Shown here one piece after another: positions 10,034-21,852 of a stretch of DNA of 64,000 bases. Origin of the DNA: Haberlea rhodopensis (Eukaryota; Streptophyta; Magnoliopsida; Lamiales; Gesneriaceae); contig CAJQUN010001335.1 of assembly GCA_907163345.1 (NCBI GenBank), forward strand, positions 1 to 64,000. Direction: 5' to 3'. Numbering within the stretch: position 1 is the first letter of the stretch; the number at the start of each line of letters is the position of its first letter. Made by a program: the position numbers and the translations under genes. The notes below the pieces were generated by a model that did no database searches, was not told the DNA's origin, and was given only the letters and a program-made list of their open reading frames with translations.

Positions 10034-13000
10034 TTAGTGGTATCAGAGCAGTGGTTGCTCTTTGGGGTTAAGGGCCTATGAAGTTATTGATAGCACATAT
10101 TTATGCATGATGGCATTAATGTTGTATGACACAACTAGTTGTTTATGTGCTTTTATGATATGAAAAGTGGTGTTGCTAATCACTGTAATTGCAGGAATCG
10201 TGTAGAATGCGTGGGATAGCATTAATGGTGATGTCTAACACTTCATGTATTATGTGTTAAGGGATCTGATTTTGTAGGAAAATCAGGAAAGGTGAGACGT
10301 ACGGCTTCGAACGGTAAAACGTGTTACACCTTTGATTATGTATATCGTGGATAGTGGATCCTTACATGTGATGATATATGTGAAATGATAGTGATATATA
10401 TTGTGATAATGGAACCAATTGTTGTATTTGATTATTGTGGTAGAATTGATGAATGTTCCGGTAGCCTTTATCTCTCCGAGCGAGGGAGGTACTTGCCGCT
10501 GTCATATGAAGCGATGGTAGTATGATATTTGCCGCTGTCATGTCTAAGCGAGGTAACATGCCGCTGTCATTGTCGAAGCGAGGGATATCAATGATGCCGC
10601 TATACGTCGAAGCGAGGGGTCCTAAAATTTCGCTGTTGTATTGGGACCGGAACAGTCACAATTCTAGTGATTAAGTGGAATATTGTGGTTATAACTGGAA
10701 CGTGGTATCGATCATTATATTTGTGAATTGTTGTATTAACCTGGATGCAGGTACATGGAGCTAGTGGAAGTTCCGGTAGTTGTTATATTCGAGCGAGGGA
10801 GGTACTTGCCGCTGTCAAATGAAGCGATGGTAATATGATATTTGTCGCTGTCATGTCGAAGCGATGTACATGCCGCTGTCATTGTCGAAGTGAGGGATAT
10901 CATATGATGTCGCTATATGTCGAAGCGAGGGGTCCTAAAATTCCGCTGCTATAACAAGACCGGAACAAACCACATTATCGATATTGATAGCGATGTCTCA
11001 TTCCGCTATATTGGTTGGCGATGGTTCATGCCGCCACGTGTATTGATAGCGATGTCTCATTCCGCTATATTGGTTGGCGATGGTTCATGCCGCCACGTGT
11101 ATTGATAGCGATGTCTCATTCCGCTATATTGGTTGGCGATGGTTCATGCCGCCAGGTATATTGATAGCGATGTCTCATTCCGCTATATTGATTGGCGATG
11201 GTTTATGCCGCCGGGTACATGTATAGCGATGCCTCTTTCCGCTATGTCAATTGGCGATGACTCATGCCGCCAGACATGTGTTTAGCGATGGTGCATTCCG
11301 CTGATTCCATGGCAATGGTTCTTGCCGCCGATTATATATATAGCGACGTCTCATTCCGCTATTCTGTTGATGGTGAGTATATCAATTTGTGTATTGATAT
11401 GAAATCATATTTTGTGGAATATTTATGTTGAGAGCAGGGACAATTTAAAGGATCAAGTGTGAATCAACTGTGTACAGTAAGTGTTATTACATCTTATTGT
11501 TTTAAGAATGTAATTTTATTCATTGTGATTGTTGATATTATATGGATGTCAGTAGTGACGATGATATTGTACATGCCCGTAGTGACGATGAGATTATGCA
11601 TGCTAGTGTGGGCGACGAATATTGATGTGCTGCTATTTTGGCATGAGTTTATTGTAATGCTATTGTCCATAACACGTATTGATGAGTTTAATCGCAGATA
11701 GCCCATTACACTTGTGTTGTTATTTCTTGGGTACATGTGATTTAGGCCCAAGAGGATATTGGATCGATCCAGGAGGACGAAGTATCGAGGTAACCGTTTC
11801 AGTTGGTTGAACATATTGATATATGTTGATTCGAGTTATTTTGTTGATTCATATTGATTTTGAAATCATGTACATGTAGAAAAGTTGATAATGGAATTGA
11901 AGTGGAACCTAGATGTATCATTCATATTTTGTTGCGGTAATAAGGCAAGAAGGGGTGTAACCTCTGTGATAGCACTCTCATATCTACGGTGTGTAGTGAT
12001 GAGATATTGAAAATAGATGTTAATCACTTTGTGATGATAATTATTGTTGTGAAAGCATACTAGTTTGGTATGTGGTAGGATTAATAATTGATTAATCACC
12101 TATTATGTTGAATGGAATACAACCAGATAGACATGAGTTTAATGAGTGTGTCACGGGATGGCATGAGTATGTCACGGGATGACGCGTGATTACTACGAAT
12201 GTCGTGTGTGGACATGTGTTCATTGTGAATATTCATGATTAATGAATTATTATGTTTCGAGAATGAGTTAAAGATTGATATAAATTGCGTCATTGAGGCA
12301 TGCAATTAATTCTTATGTTAAATTCAATCACCCTATGAGACAGTGTGCTGTAACATGTTGTGTATAGAACCGTGTGAAACTTTTGATGTAGGGAATTAAT
12401 GTTTGATGACAAAACATTATGAATATCGAAATGCGTAAATGACAAGGTACGTGTTATGTTACTAGTATTTGAGAAATACTCACGAGATTATTTTGTACTT
12501 GTCCTATGACAGATAATAATTGGTGAAGTAATGTGCAAATGTTGACACTTAAGAGTATGTGAGTACTGTAATTAACATGATATTATGATGCCATTGTGTA
12601 TTGTAGATGATTCCATCTACAAAGGTATGTCACGAACTATTCGATATTGATGTTGATGCCTTGTGTTAGATGAGTATAATCGTGACATGAAAATATTGGT
12701 GTTAAGCCATTTATCATGATTTGATACTGATGGTCTGTGGCTATTGGTGTGTATAATGTGTATATACGTATGTGAGAATGACTAATGGGTTTTCTAGTCA
12801 TTACCTTTTGACACCAGATATAGCCAGGAGATGATATATGAGATGTTGATACGTACAGCTCAGGAGTACCGCTACTTCATACGGACGATGGTGGTAATGT
12901 TGGTATAAGTTGCATACATTTGCAACAACACAAGTATGAAGTTATTTATACGATGAAGGTTGGTGTATTGTCATACATTCTTTTATACACTGATATGCAT

Positions 13001-13507
13001 GGATTGCATGATCTAGCAATTTTATGATGGGCACTATGATGAAAGTAAACTGTGACGGATTTAGATCTTGTGCAAGGAAACTAATACCGATGCGAGTACA
13101 CAGGTACTGAAGTATGACAAGAAGTGCTTGATTGATAAACACTGTAACTTGGCTTTATGAACTGTTGGCAATTTCTTGATAAGATAATTATGGGAATGAG
13201 CTTTTGGAATGTAAACAAAAATTAAACAGGGCAAGTATGATGTTAACCTCGTATTGATTTACATGAATAGAGGAATTCAAATGTTAGCTTATTAATGCTA
13301 ATGTGAGATAGAGTAAAGTGAGGTGATTTGCAGTCTTGCGATCGTGTAATGGGACACATGTGTGAACCGTGATGATTGGGATGACTGTCATACTACAGAT
13401 GGTCAAGTCACTATCGAGTTGTATAACGGTATGTGAATTTTACTGTTGACTTTATGGTAAGCATGTATTTAAATTTCGGGGACAAAATTTTATTAGTTGG
13501 GGAGAAT
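10034..13507 (+). mobile_element. Internal region A-int2, non-coding
   Basis: Second internal copy, colinear with A-int1 with scattered small indels and substitutions. Primer site TGGTATCAGAGC at 10038-10049; hairpin array at 10985-11362; purine tract ending at 13507. Frame-disrupting indels near 12807 and 12860 break the short ORF that is open in A-int1, so I infer no protein function. Confidence 0.85.
10985..11362 (+). repeat. 59-bp hairpin tandem array in A-int2
   Basis: Same organisation and unit number as 4572-4950: seven AGCG/CGCT and six GGCG/CGCC hairpins. Nearly all differences from the first copy lie outside the stems. Confidence 0.9.
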
Positions 13508-15838
13508 TGTAATGCCCGGAATAAATTATAAATATTTATTTGTTGATAATTGCGATATTTAGAAGATAATTTCGGAATTCAACTATTGGGAATTTTATTG
13601 GGAGCGAATTGGGATAAATGATCTCGGGATTGAATTATAAGTTTAATTAAATTCAAGGAGATTATAAATTATTGGGAATGCCATTTTAGTCTGGGATGGG
13701 AATAAATAATTCCGGGGTAACTTTGTGATGCAAGAAAAAAATTGCATGATTTAATTTGAGGAATAATTTGTCTTTTATTTAATAAAGGAAGAAAGAAGAT
13801 GAATAAAAGTTAGAGTATTGGGTTTAATTTTAAATTAAAGGGAAGATTAAATCCTACACACACTACACCCTCTACACACACTAAAAATCAGCACCTTCTC
13901 CTTCCCCAAACCCCAACCCGTCGCCCTCCTCTCCCGCCGCTAGGGCTCGGTTTTGGCCATGGAATTTTGATTTATTTTGCCATGAAATTGTTGGTATGAA
14001 GTTTCCTAGCATCCTACACCTTTTACCTCTTTTGTATTCGATTTTTTTGGTTGAGTTTTGTGGTTTTGTGTTCGAAAATTGTGATGTAAATATTAGAAAT
14101 TTGTGGTTGTGATGGGGGCGAAATTATTGCTTGTTTTGGGGCTAAAGATTTTCGAAATTATTGCTTGTTTGGTGGCTGCCCTATATTTAAAAAATGGCTA
14201 TTTTTGAGGCTTGTAAAAGATGCTTTATGATGTTTGATAAAATGCTTGAATGATGTTCTAGTGTTGGTTAAAAGCCTTACTAATGGTGTGGTGAAGCTAA
14301 CATTTATGGCTCATAATTTGAGAAGTATTCTAAGTAGATTTAAACAATTGTTTTGAAGGATGAAGATTGTTTATTGTTGCATTGGATATATGTTGTGATT
14401 TGTGGTTAGATGAAGTATTGTCAATGAAGAATGATAACTTGAATTGGTATAGCGGGTTAAAGCGGTTATGTGACTCACTTTATTGAATGATTAATTGTTA
14501 GAAGGAAATTGTTGAGTTTTGTCTTGGCTTAGTATTATTGTCGGTCAAAATAAATGAAGATTAAATCATGCATGGAAGGTGTTTGTTAATATGCTTAAAG
14601 GAAATTCAAGTGTGGGTCTAAGTCTTGTTAGTGGGGGAGAATGACTAACTTTTATGGCTTGTAGCCATTGTGACATTTGGTGGGCATTGGGCTATGGTTA
14701 AAGATGTTTATATCTTCAAATAACATGCTAATGAGTGCTTCAATGATGTTAAAGACATAGTAAAGAACCTTGCTAATTGTATAGTAAAATATGCCCATGT
14801 GTGAGTTTAAACTTTGTAGAATTCTAGATTTGGATTTAACCTTGACTTGGAGGAACTTAGTTGCGTGTGCGTGTGTACGCCTCGGTAAGGGTGGGTGAGT
14901 GATGTTTGTGTGATAATTGGTGCACTAGTGAGTGCATAAGTGTGATATACACATGTATGCATATTTCCTAATGTGTGTTATAACATGGAATAGAGTTTAT
15001 GGTAATGTTTATGCTTGAATGGATAGCATAGCATGTATTAATGACTTTATGTTGGGATTAAGGGAATTGGATTTAAAGGGTAGAATCTCTTATCTACATG
15101 GATCCCTTCTTTCCTATCTTGGTTTGAATCACTTCGAAGTTTGTTTGGATGTTGGAATATGTTAATTGACTAAATTTAGTTTTGTTTTTGGGTGGTTGGA
15201 TTATGTGATATTATGGGCGTAACTTTATGAATAAATTAATATGAGATTTTGTGCATCAGATATTGGTTATGAGATAACCCTTATATCCTTAAGTTCATGT
15301 AGAGCCTTTCTTGAACTCTCGGACAACAAGGAGGGTGACTTGACGGTAAAAAACATATTATAAGGTACGTGGTGACGTACGAGCAGGTATACCCAGTATT
15401 TATATATTCATGTTGTAGGGTCTTCCTACCTTAACAGTGATTACTAGACATAAAAAGGATTAATCATGCATTGATAACGTCTTAAGGATTCGGTTGTTAC
15501 ATGAGCTAACCGGGTTACAGGCCAAAAATTACAAAACTTCAAAATAATTCATTACATTCCAAAAGAATGTCATTTAGATTTACACTACTCCTAGAGTAGA
15601 TACTAATCATAACTTGAAATCCTAAACGTTCCTGTGTCCCTCGTAGCTCACTGCCTCAACCCGACCCTTAGTCCTTTCATCCAAAAGCGTACCTACAGGG
15701 ACAACACATCATGAGCATATACAATTTCACTTAACAACATATAAACATTATAGTAAATGCATGAAATCTTGGTTAAGTAAATATGCTGGTTATTCATTAA
15801 CTTCTTATTGTTGTCCCTGATTCATAATCATGCATATG

Positions 15839-15996
15839 GCACCTTACCCCGTGGCACCTTACCACAATAACATCGCATGGCTACTTACCATGTGGGGCAC
15901 CTTACCCCGTGGCATCTTACCACAATAACATCGCATGGCTACTTACCATGTGGGGCACCTTACCCCGTGGCACCTTACCACAATAACATCGTATAA
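15839..15996 (-). repeat. 58-bp tandem repeat in the solo LTR
   Basis: About 2.6 copies of a 58-base unit; ACCTTACCCCGTGGCA recurs at 15841, 15899 and 15957. Within each unit CCTTACC and GTGGCA recur, giving a finer 15-30 base substructure. Non-coding. Confidence 0.85.
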
Positions 15997-16280
15997 ACAT
16001 CATCATATAACATCGTATACACATCATAATTTCATCGTATACATATTCATGCGATAAATGCATAGTCATAGCGTAGGGATGTGTTTTACCGTCCGATGCC
16101 CGTACGTCTCTTACGTACCTTTTCAAAAGGAGGAGGAGTCAATAGACTTATCTCCTTGATGGTGCTGGTACCTGGGATGGCTCTACATAACCACATAATA
16201 TAGTATTAGGCACCGATACGAGAATCGAAATCAAATTTCAAAAAAAATCATAAAATTTTATAACATATGAACAGTGACTG

Positions 16281-16385
16281 CCGATCGATCGGTATCTCTC
16301 ACCGATCGATCGCTTAACTGTTCATCATTTACTCCTTTTGCTACTGGTTTTGCCGATCGATCGGTGTTCATCACCGATCGATCGG
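16281..16385 (-). repeat. Paired GATCGATC palindromes upstream of a TATA-like box
   Basis: Four CCGATCGATCGG-type palindromes start at 16281, 16302, 16353 and 16374: two pairs, each with 21-bp spacing, 72 bp apart. On the minus strand a TATAAAA-like box (complement of 16257-16263) lies just downstream, so the array sits in U3. Confidence 0.75.
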
Positions 16386-18658
16386 TCGTTCATACATTTC
16401 GAGATTTTTCCAGAAATCTCGAACACTTCAATTTACACCCTTCAAACTCCTTCATAACTTACATTATATGCCTAAACTAGCATATCAATAGTTTCAACAT
16501 ACTTTCATGCATGTATTAAAATTAAAGTCTCACTTATAGCTTAACCCGACATGCATTAAATCTACCCCTTTTTATCAATACCCGATCAGCTTTTTCGGAA
16601 AAACAGGGCATGATTATTCAGTTCAGAATTTTCAAACACACACATTTATAGTCATGAAACTACCACATAGCCCATCGTTCATGCTTAAACATTTATGTTG
16701 GCATGTTCACAAAACTTCCGTGTATGTATGCACATCAAAGATTTACCCATAACCTAAGCTAGCATGCTTCAAATCTTCCTAATAAAAGTCCTTCTCAACA
16801 CAAAAACAGGGTACTTCTTGCCCAGATTTTCGAGGAGCCCTTTTTACAATCGAAGATCTATCACATAAGTCATGCAAGCTACTTAACAAAACATGCTAAG
16901 GACATCATAAACATCACATAAAGGTACTCATATCAATCTTTCATTAAACTCTACCCTAGCATGCCAAATCTGCTATGACAAACATACATGTAAAAACACG
17001 AAAAGCTGGTGAACCAGCGTGATTCCTCACCACTTTTGCTCTCCGATTTTTGTCAGGAAAAAGGCAAGAAATTTCCGACTACTTTCTTCCTAGTAGTAGT
17101 CCAGATCTCAGACGAAGAGAAGGGAGGAAGAAGGAGGTTTTTGGGAGAGACCAAATGAGAAATATCTAAGTGCCAACTTGACTCCTTGGTCAATTATTTT
17201 CCAGAAAACAGGGGAGGGGGCGTGGGGTGTATGCAAGTGGGGGGTGGGTGGTTGCATGTAGGGTGGTTTTGTGGTGTTTAATTGTATCCCGGTATTTCAT
17301 ACGATGTATAAAAGTATCTTCCCTTGACATTTTACAATTGCACCACATCATTACCACAATTAAAAACACGTAACATGCAACCTAAACCATATCATCATAT
17401 CATAAATATAACCCCCAATTAAAATACCACGACCCTCTTAGATACATCATAATTCATTATTGTAGTACATAATCATATAACATTTCATCATCGTAGCATA
17501 TAATCATTTAACCTTTCGGGGGTATTACACATGTATACATGTATTTAGAATGTGATGTTTGAGGCTAAGTGATTGAGTCTGGTAGTTGAGTTTAATATAC
17601 GTGGAATGGTGGATACGTAGAGGTACGTGATCCGGGTATATGAGTTGAACATTGATGCATTTGGCATAATCGATATGAGAAATGGTTGAGAATGAGATTA
17701 ACGTACAGGCAGAGTTGCCTTCGATATGAGACTTGTTATGATTGAGCATAAATGATGAATTGTGATTATATTGAATTTATTGCATTGATGAGTTTCATGT
17801 TGTGATTAACGATACTGAACTTGATGTTTATGAAAGCATGTGAGACTGAAACAGGAACAGCTAGTGGAAACTATACGGATTCCGAACTGTACAGGGAGTA
17901 TATTTTTATTGATTTTAAATACTCATAAATTGTTATATTATGAATTAATTATAAGTGTTATGCATCGTCGTGAATAGGAGTATCGTGACAAGGTATGCTC
18001 ACCCGTGTGGGGGCTGTTTCTGTTGAAACAGGTACAACAGGTACTAAACTACTTTGGGATATTGGTTCGAGCTTTGTTGGATAATGCCGCTTCCGGAAGC
18101 AGAAGCGTATATGAGATTGGGTAAATAGGATACGCTAATTATTCAGTTAGATGATATTCATTTATTTGTTGCTCGTATGTGAGCAATTGGAAGCATGTAT
18201 ATGGACTGTATAAGGGTGTTGAAGCCCACTTCTGATGTCTTCCCAGTATGGTGTTTTCCCTGGCTGGGAACTTATTTAGAGTCTTGTTTTCTTTAAGTAT
18301 TGTATTTTCCCTGGCTGGGAATTATATTGGTGATGTGAATTATTTTGGGATAGCTCAATTTGTGGGGAGACTCTGCCCAAATTTTTACAAAAACCCACAA
18401 TATAAAAAGTGGTGTAATGGGGATGGAAATGGGCGAAATCTTTGAGTCTATTTGTTGGTAGAGATGAACATATATTGTTGAACATCATTTATGTCATGGG
18501 ATTATGGGAAACATTAAATGATTCTTTTTAAAGAATGAAAAGAAAATGAAAACTTTTTACACATACGATGTCATAATTGAACTAATGACGGGTTTAAGTG
18601 TTGGGGTCTTACATTGTTAGTTCCGAATCTTATCGATGAGATTTTGAAGATGACAAAA

Positions 18659-18870
18659 CATATCAGACCGGATCGAGAGAAATCAGACTGACCAGATCGA
18701 TCGCCCAAAACAGATCAAGCTGATATGATGCCAAAGCATATCAGACCGGATCGAGGGTAATCAGACTGACCAGATCGATAGCTCACAACAGAACAAGCTG
18801 ATAAGGCATATCACATATCAGACCGGATCGATGGAGATCAGACTGACTAGATCGAAGCTTCAGATCGATC
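18659..18870 (+). repeat. 77-78-bp tandem repeat in copia LTR U3
   Basis: CATATCAGACCGGATCGA starts units at 18659, 18737 and 18814. Units also share CAGACTGACYAGATCGA. The repeat lies about 300-500 bases upstream of the TATA box, the position expected of LTR enhancer repeats. Repeated in the 3' LTR (from about 54542) and, reversed, at about 41570-41780. Confidence 0.85.
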
Positions 18871-19160
18871 TCAATCTTTATCAGATCAGAGCAGTCAAGG
18901 ATGCATAAAGATTGGCTCTTCAGTCCGAATCATTAACGGCTATTTATTGTAGTATTTAATGTCGTAATTAATGCTACAAAGGACCAAAGACTGAAGATTG
19001 TCATAAAAGGTAAGAAGACAAAGAAGAGCTTACCTGACAGTCGCCGAAAGTATGAACCAGAACGGCAAGTATCCTGAAGAAGAAGACTGTAGCTTACTCA
19101 GAGATTAAGCAGAGTCAAGAGTTGCACATTGAGGGAAATAATGTCGTTGGTACATGCAAC

Positions 19161-19167
19161 TATAAAA
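19161..19167 (+). promoter_or_regulatory. TATA box of copia 5' LTR
   Basis: TATAAAA in a conserved CAACTATAAAA context, repeated in the 3' LTR (55041-55047) and, reversed, in the solo LTR (41276-41282). Confidence 0.6.
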
Positions 19168-19825
19168 TGATGCAACAACAATACAAAGAAAAACAACTAC
19201 ACAATACAGAAAATCAAGACAGAGTCTGATCAATTGAAAAACGACAAGAAAGCAAAAACAGCACAAGCTTACAAGCTCAGAAGCTCTCGAGCTGAAATTA
19301 TTCTTAAGCACAATTACTTTGTAATATTTGATCATTTAGGATCACTGTGCGCATCTTGTGTATTCTGTATTGAAAAACAGACGTGAGAAACAAATTGTAA
19401 CTGTCAGATATAGAGTGTCTGGACAGATTGAGTGACTAGGAGTTTCAGACTGGTAGTGAGGTAAATCCAGCCTGAATCGGGTTTGTACAACAGGATTGTA
19501 TAAATCAAAGTCTTCTAGTATAAACCTTCCTAAATTGGAAGAAGGGGAGACGTAGAAGGATTACACCACCTTCGAACTTCCAGAAACATTTCCTGTGTTC
19601 TTATCTTTCTGCACTTGTTCTTTCATTCAAGCCATCGAGCCGTTCTTACAAATATAAGATCAGACCGTTCCGCACTTATACATTCAGTGGTCTGTTCTAT
19701 AAAATAGTTGATTAAGAAACAGATTACTTTCACTAATCCGAAAGAAATCACAAGGGATTACATTTTAGAAGGAGTTTTCATTCACCCCCCCCCCCCTCTA
19801 AACACTCCGGACCGATCCTAACAAG

Positions 19826-19837
19826 TGGTATCAGAGC
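19826..19837 (+). other. Primer-binding site of the copia element
   Basis: TGGTATCAGAGC two bases after the LTR end; matches the initiator tRNA-Met 3' end. Confidence 0.9.
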
Positions 19838-19872
19838 AGGTCATCTTAATCAGCACAAAGACACTTGAGCTG

Positions 19873-21820
19873 ATGGCATCATTCAACAAAATTCCTATGT
19901 TCTCAAAAGAAGACTATGATGACTGGAGAATCAGAATGCAAGCTCATCTGGCAGCTCATGATGACGATATGTGGTTCGTCATCACTGATGGACCAATGAA
20001 GATTCTGAAAGTCAATACAGCAGTCGCCATTACTGATGGAGAACCACAAATGGTAGAGAAGGACAGATCCCTCTGGACGAATGAGGAAAGAAAGAAAGCA
20101 AATCTCGAAAACGTTGCCGAAGACATCTTGTTCATTGGACAAGAACATGTTCAGCAAAATCAAAATGTGCTCTACTGCCAAAGAGATTTGGGAGAAGATA
20201 GCACAGCTATGTGAAGGCAACGACCAGACCAAAGAAAACAAGCTGACTGTTGCTCTTCAAAGATTTGAGAGTATAAAGATGAAGAGTGGAGAAACTCTAA
20301 ACGAGTTTTATGAAAGAGTCACTGGCATCATCAATGAACTGAATGGTCTGGGCAAGGAATACTCAAACATAGAGATCGCTCTGAAAGTTATGAGAGCCCT
20401 GCGAAAAGAATGGGATGTTAAGACCATTGCAATGAGGGAGTCCAAAGATCTGAACAAGGTTGAACTTCATGATCTGTTCGCAGATCTTAAAGCATATGAG
20501 TTCGAACTGATAAGCAGAGGTGAAGCAGAGCCATTCATCTCTCAACCAAACAAAGCACTGGCAGCTATTCCAGACCAGATCGCCTCCACATCAGATCGAT
20601 CTATCGAACAGATAAGTAATGATGCTATGTCATTATTTATCAAGAAATTTGGTAAATTCATGTCTAAAAATAAGAGGAACTTTAAACCCTCTCATCATTA
20701 TAAGTCAAGAAAGGACGATGCTGTTAATGATCAGGCTTGCTACAATTGTGGTAAGATCGGACATTTCATTGCAGATTGCACCAGACCAAAGAAAGAAGAA
20801 CGGAAGGAGAAGCATCGTGATGACAGGAAAAAGAAGCACTACAAAGACCGCAAAACTCATGGAAAGTCCCAAAAGGTCCTAGTAGCTGAAGAAGGATACA
20901 ACAAGTGGGCTCAGACTGACTCCGATTCAGAAAGCTCCGAATATTCTTCCAGCAAAAGCGAAGAAGATATTCAATGTCTAATGGCAGACGAAGAGATGAG
21001 TCAGACAGACAAGGTATTTGATTTTGACTCAAATGAATTTACACGTGAAGAGCTCATGTCCGCACTACAAGACATGGCTAATGATTATAGGATCTTAGCT
21101 GAATCATTTGAGAAAAATAAAGCTAAAGTCAATGATCAAATAGATGAGCACAACAAACCAAGCTGCTCTGAGCAGGGTGAGTGCAACAATCTCCAGATCG
21201 AGCTGAATAAACTGAAAATCTCCTATGATCAGCTCCATGAAGAAAATAAGAGAATTAGCACACAGAATGCTAAGCTTTCTCATATATTCAAAACATGGAC
21301 AAAATCCAGAACATTTTTGTAAGAATTACAAGAAGTACAAAGAAACGTTGGTGATTTCACCGGCATAGGCTTTGACACCAAAGAATCCACCAAAGATGAA
21401 TCTGAACTGTTGCTGGTAAACAACAAAATCAAACAAATGACATTTGTTAAATCCAGCACAATATATGAGACTGAAGCACCTACGATTCAAACGGGAGTTT
21501 CTTTCGTGAATCAAGGTTTGAGAAAAGGAATTGGATATGTCAACCAAGCCAAAGAAAAGGCACCAGCAAGCTTTGCGTCTTTCAGACCAAATCTAAGGGT
21601 GCAAGATCGAAGGCAAGGAAGACAATACAATTACTATAATTCAAAACCAGTTCAAAGAAGATATAGACTACCCCATGAGAATCAAAGGTTTACATATCGC
21701 ACACATTATCACACACAACATCGAAACAGACCAGCTCACAGCACACACCACACACACAAGCCACTAAAGTTGATACAGGTGTGGGTTCCCAAAGGGCTAA
21801 TCCGTTCTGGACCCAAATAG
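19873..21820 (+). pseudogene. gag: copia gag (frameshifted, with an internal stop)
   Basis: Capsid/nucleocapsid polyprotein. The ATG at 19873 opens a typical copia Gag N-terminus (MASFNKIPMF, then a DDWRIRMQAHL segment). The frame shifts near 20125-20140, after which reading continues in the next frame through a UBN2-like Gag region. The zinc knuckle CX2CX4HX4C (CYNCGKIGHFIADC) is at 20738-20779. A Lys/Arg-rich stretch and an acidic Ser-rich stretch follow, then a Glu/Lys-rich region likely to form a coiled coil, as in Sirevirus Gag. A TAA at 21320-21322 interrupts the same frame, which then stays open to the TAG at 21818-21820. Protease follows in another frame. The product cannot be made intact. 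Confidence 0.85.
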
Positions 21821-21852
21821 GATTGGGTACCAACAATAAATATGTTTGATGA

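Larger units (their letters stand above)
15414..17529 (-). mobile_element. Solo LTR of the chromovirus family, inserted in LTR A3
   Basis: 2,116 bases bounded by TGTAGGG and GTATTACA, flanked by the 5-bp TSD CATGT (15409-15413 and 17530-17534). Uninterrupted LTR A1 carries this site once. Read on the minus strand it begins TGTAATACCCCCGAAAGG. It is similar in layout to the LTRs at 38470-41998 and 57611-59633: GATCGATC palindromes, the GTACGT/ACGTAC inverted repeat (16102-16118) and a TATAAAA-like box. No internal sequence remains, so it arose by LTR-LTR recombination. Confidence 0.9.
695..18613 (+). mobile_element. Tandem array of a non-autonomous LTR retrotransposon (family A): LTR-int-LTR-int-LTR
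   Basis: Three direct LTR copies (695-3620, 7099-10033, 13508-18613 with an insertion) alternate with two internal regions of 3,478 and 3,474 bases. The period is about 6.4 kb. Each LTR starts TGTAAT and ends GTCTTACA; each internal region starts with a tRNA-Met-type primer site and ends in a purine tract. No gag or pol similarity is visible in any frame. This is a LARD-type non-autonomous element duplicated in tandem, most simply by unequal recombination between LTRs. The purine tract and GAGGACGAAATT-like 3' end resemble plant Ty3/gypsy chromoviruses, so a gypsy helper is inferred. Confidence 0.9.
13508..18613 (+). repeat. LTR A3, interrupted by a solo LTR
   Basis: Third LTR of the array, about 2,985 bases once the insertion and its TSD are removed. 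It ends GTCTTACA at 18613. Unlike A1 and A2 it keeps the hairpin module (17996-18044; hairpin CTGTTTC-TGTT-GAAACAG at 18014-18031). The base after it (T, 18614) matches the first base of the A internal region; the copia element starts at 18615. Confidence 0.88.
18615..19823 (+). repeat. Copia 5' LTR
   Basis: 1,209 bases, TGTTAGTTCCG... to ...CCGATCCTAACA. By eye about five differences from the 3' LTR in the first 240 bases. It carries a 77-78-bp tandem repeat near its start, a TATAAAA box at 19161-19167 and a 12-base C tract at 19785-19796 near its end. Confidence 0.93.

Noticed and set aside
10917..11105. ORF through the hairpin array
   Set aside because: A 59-bp period changes frame every unit, so no protein repeat is maintained.
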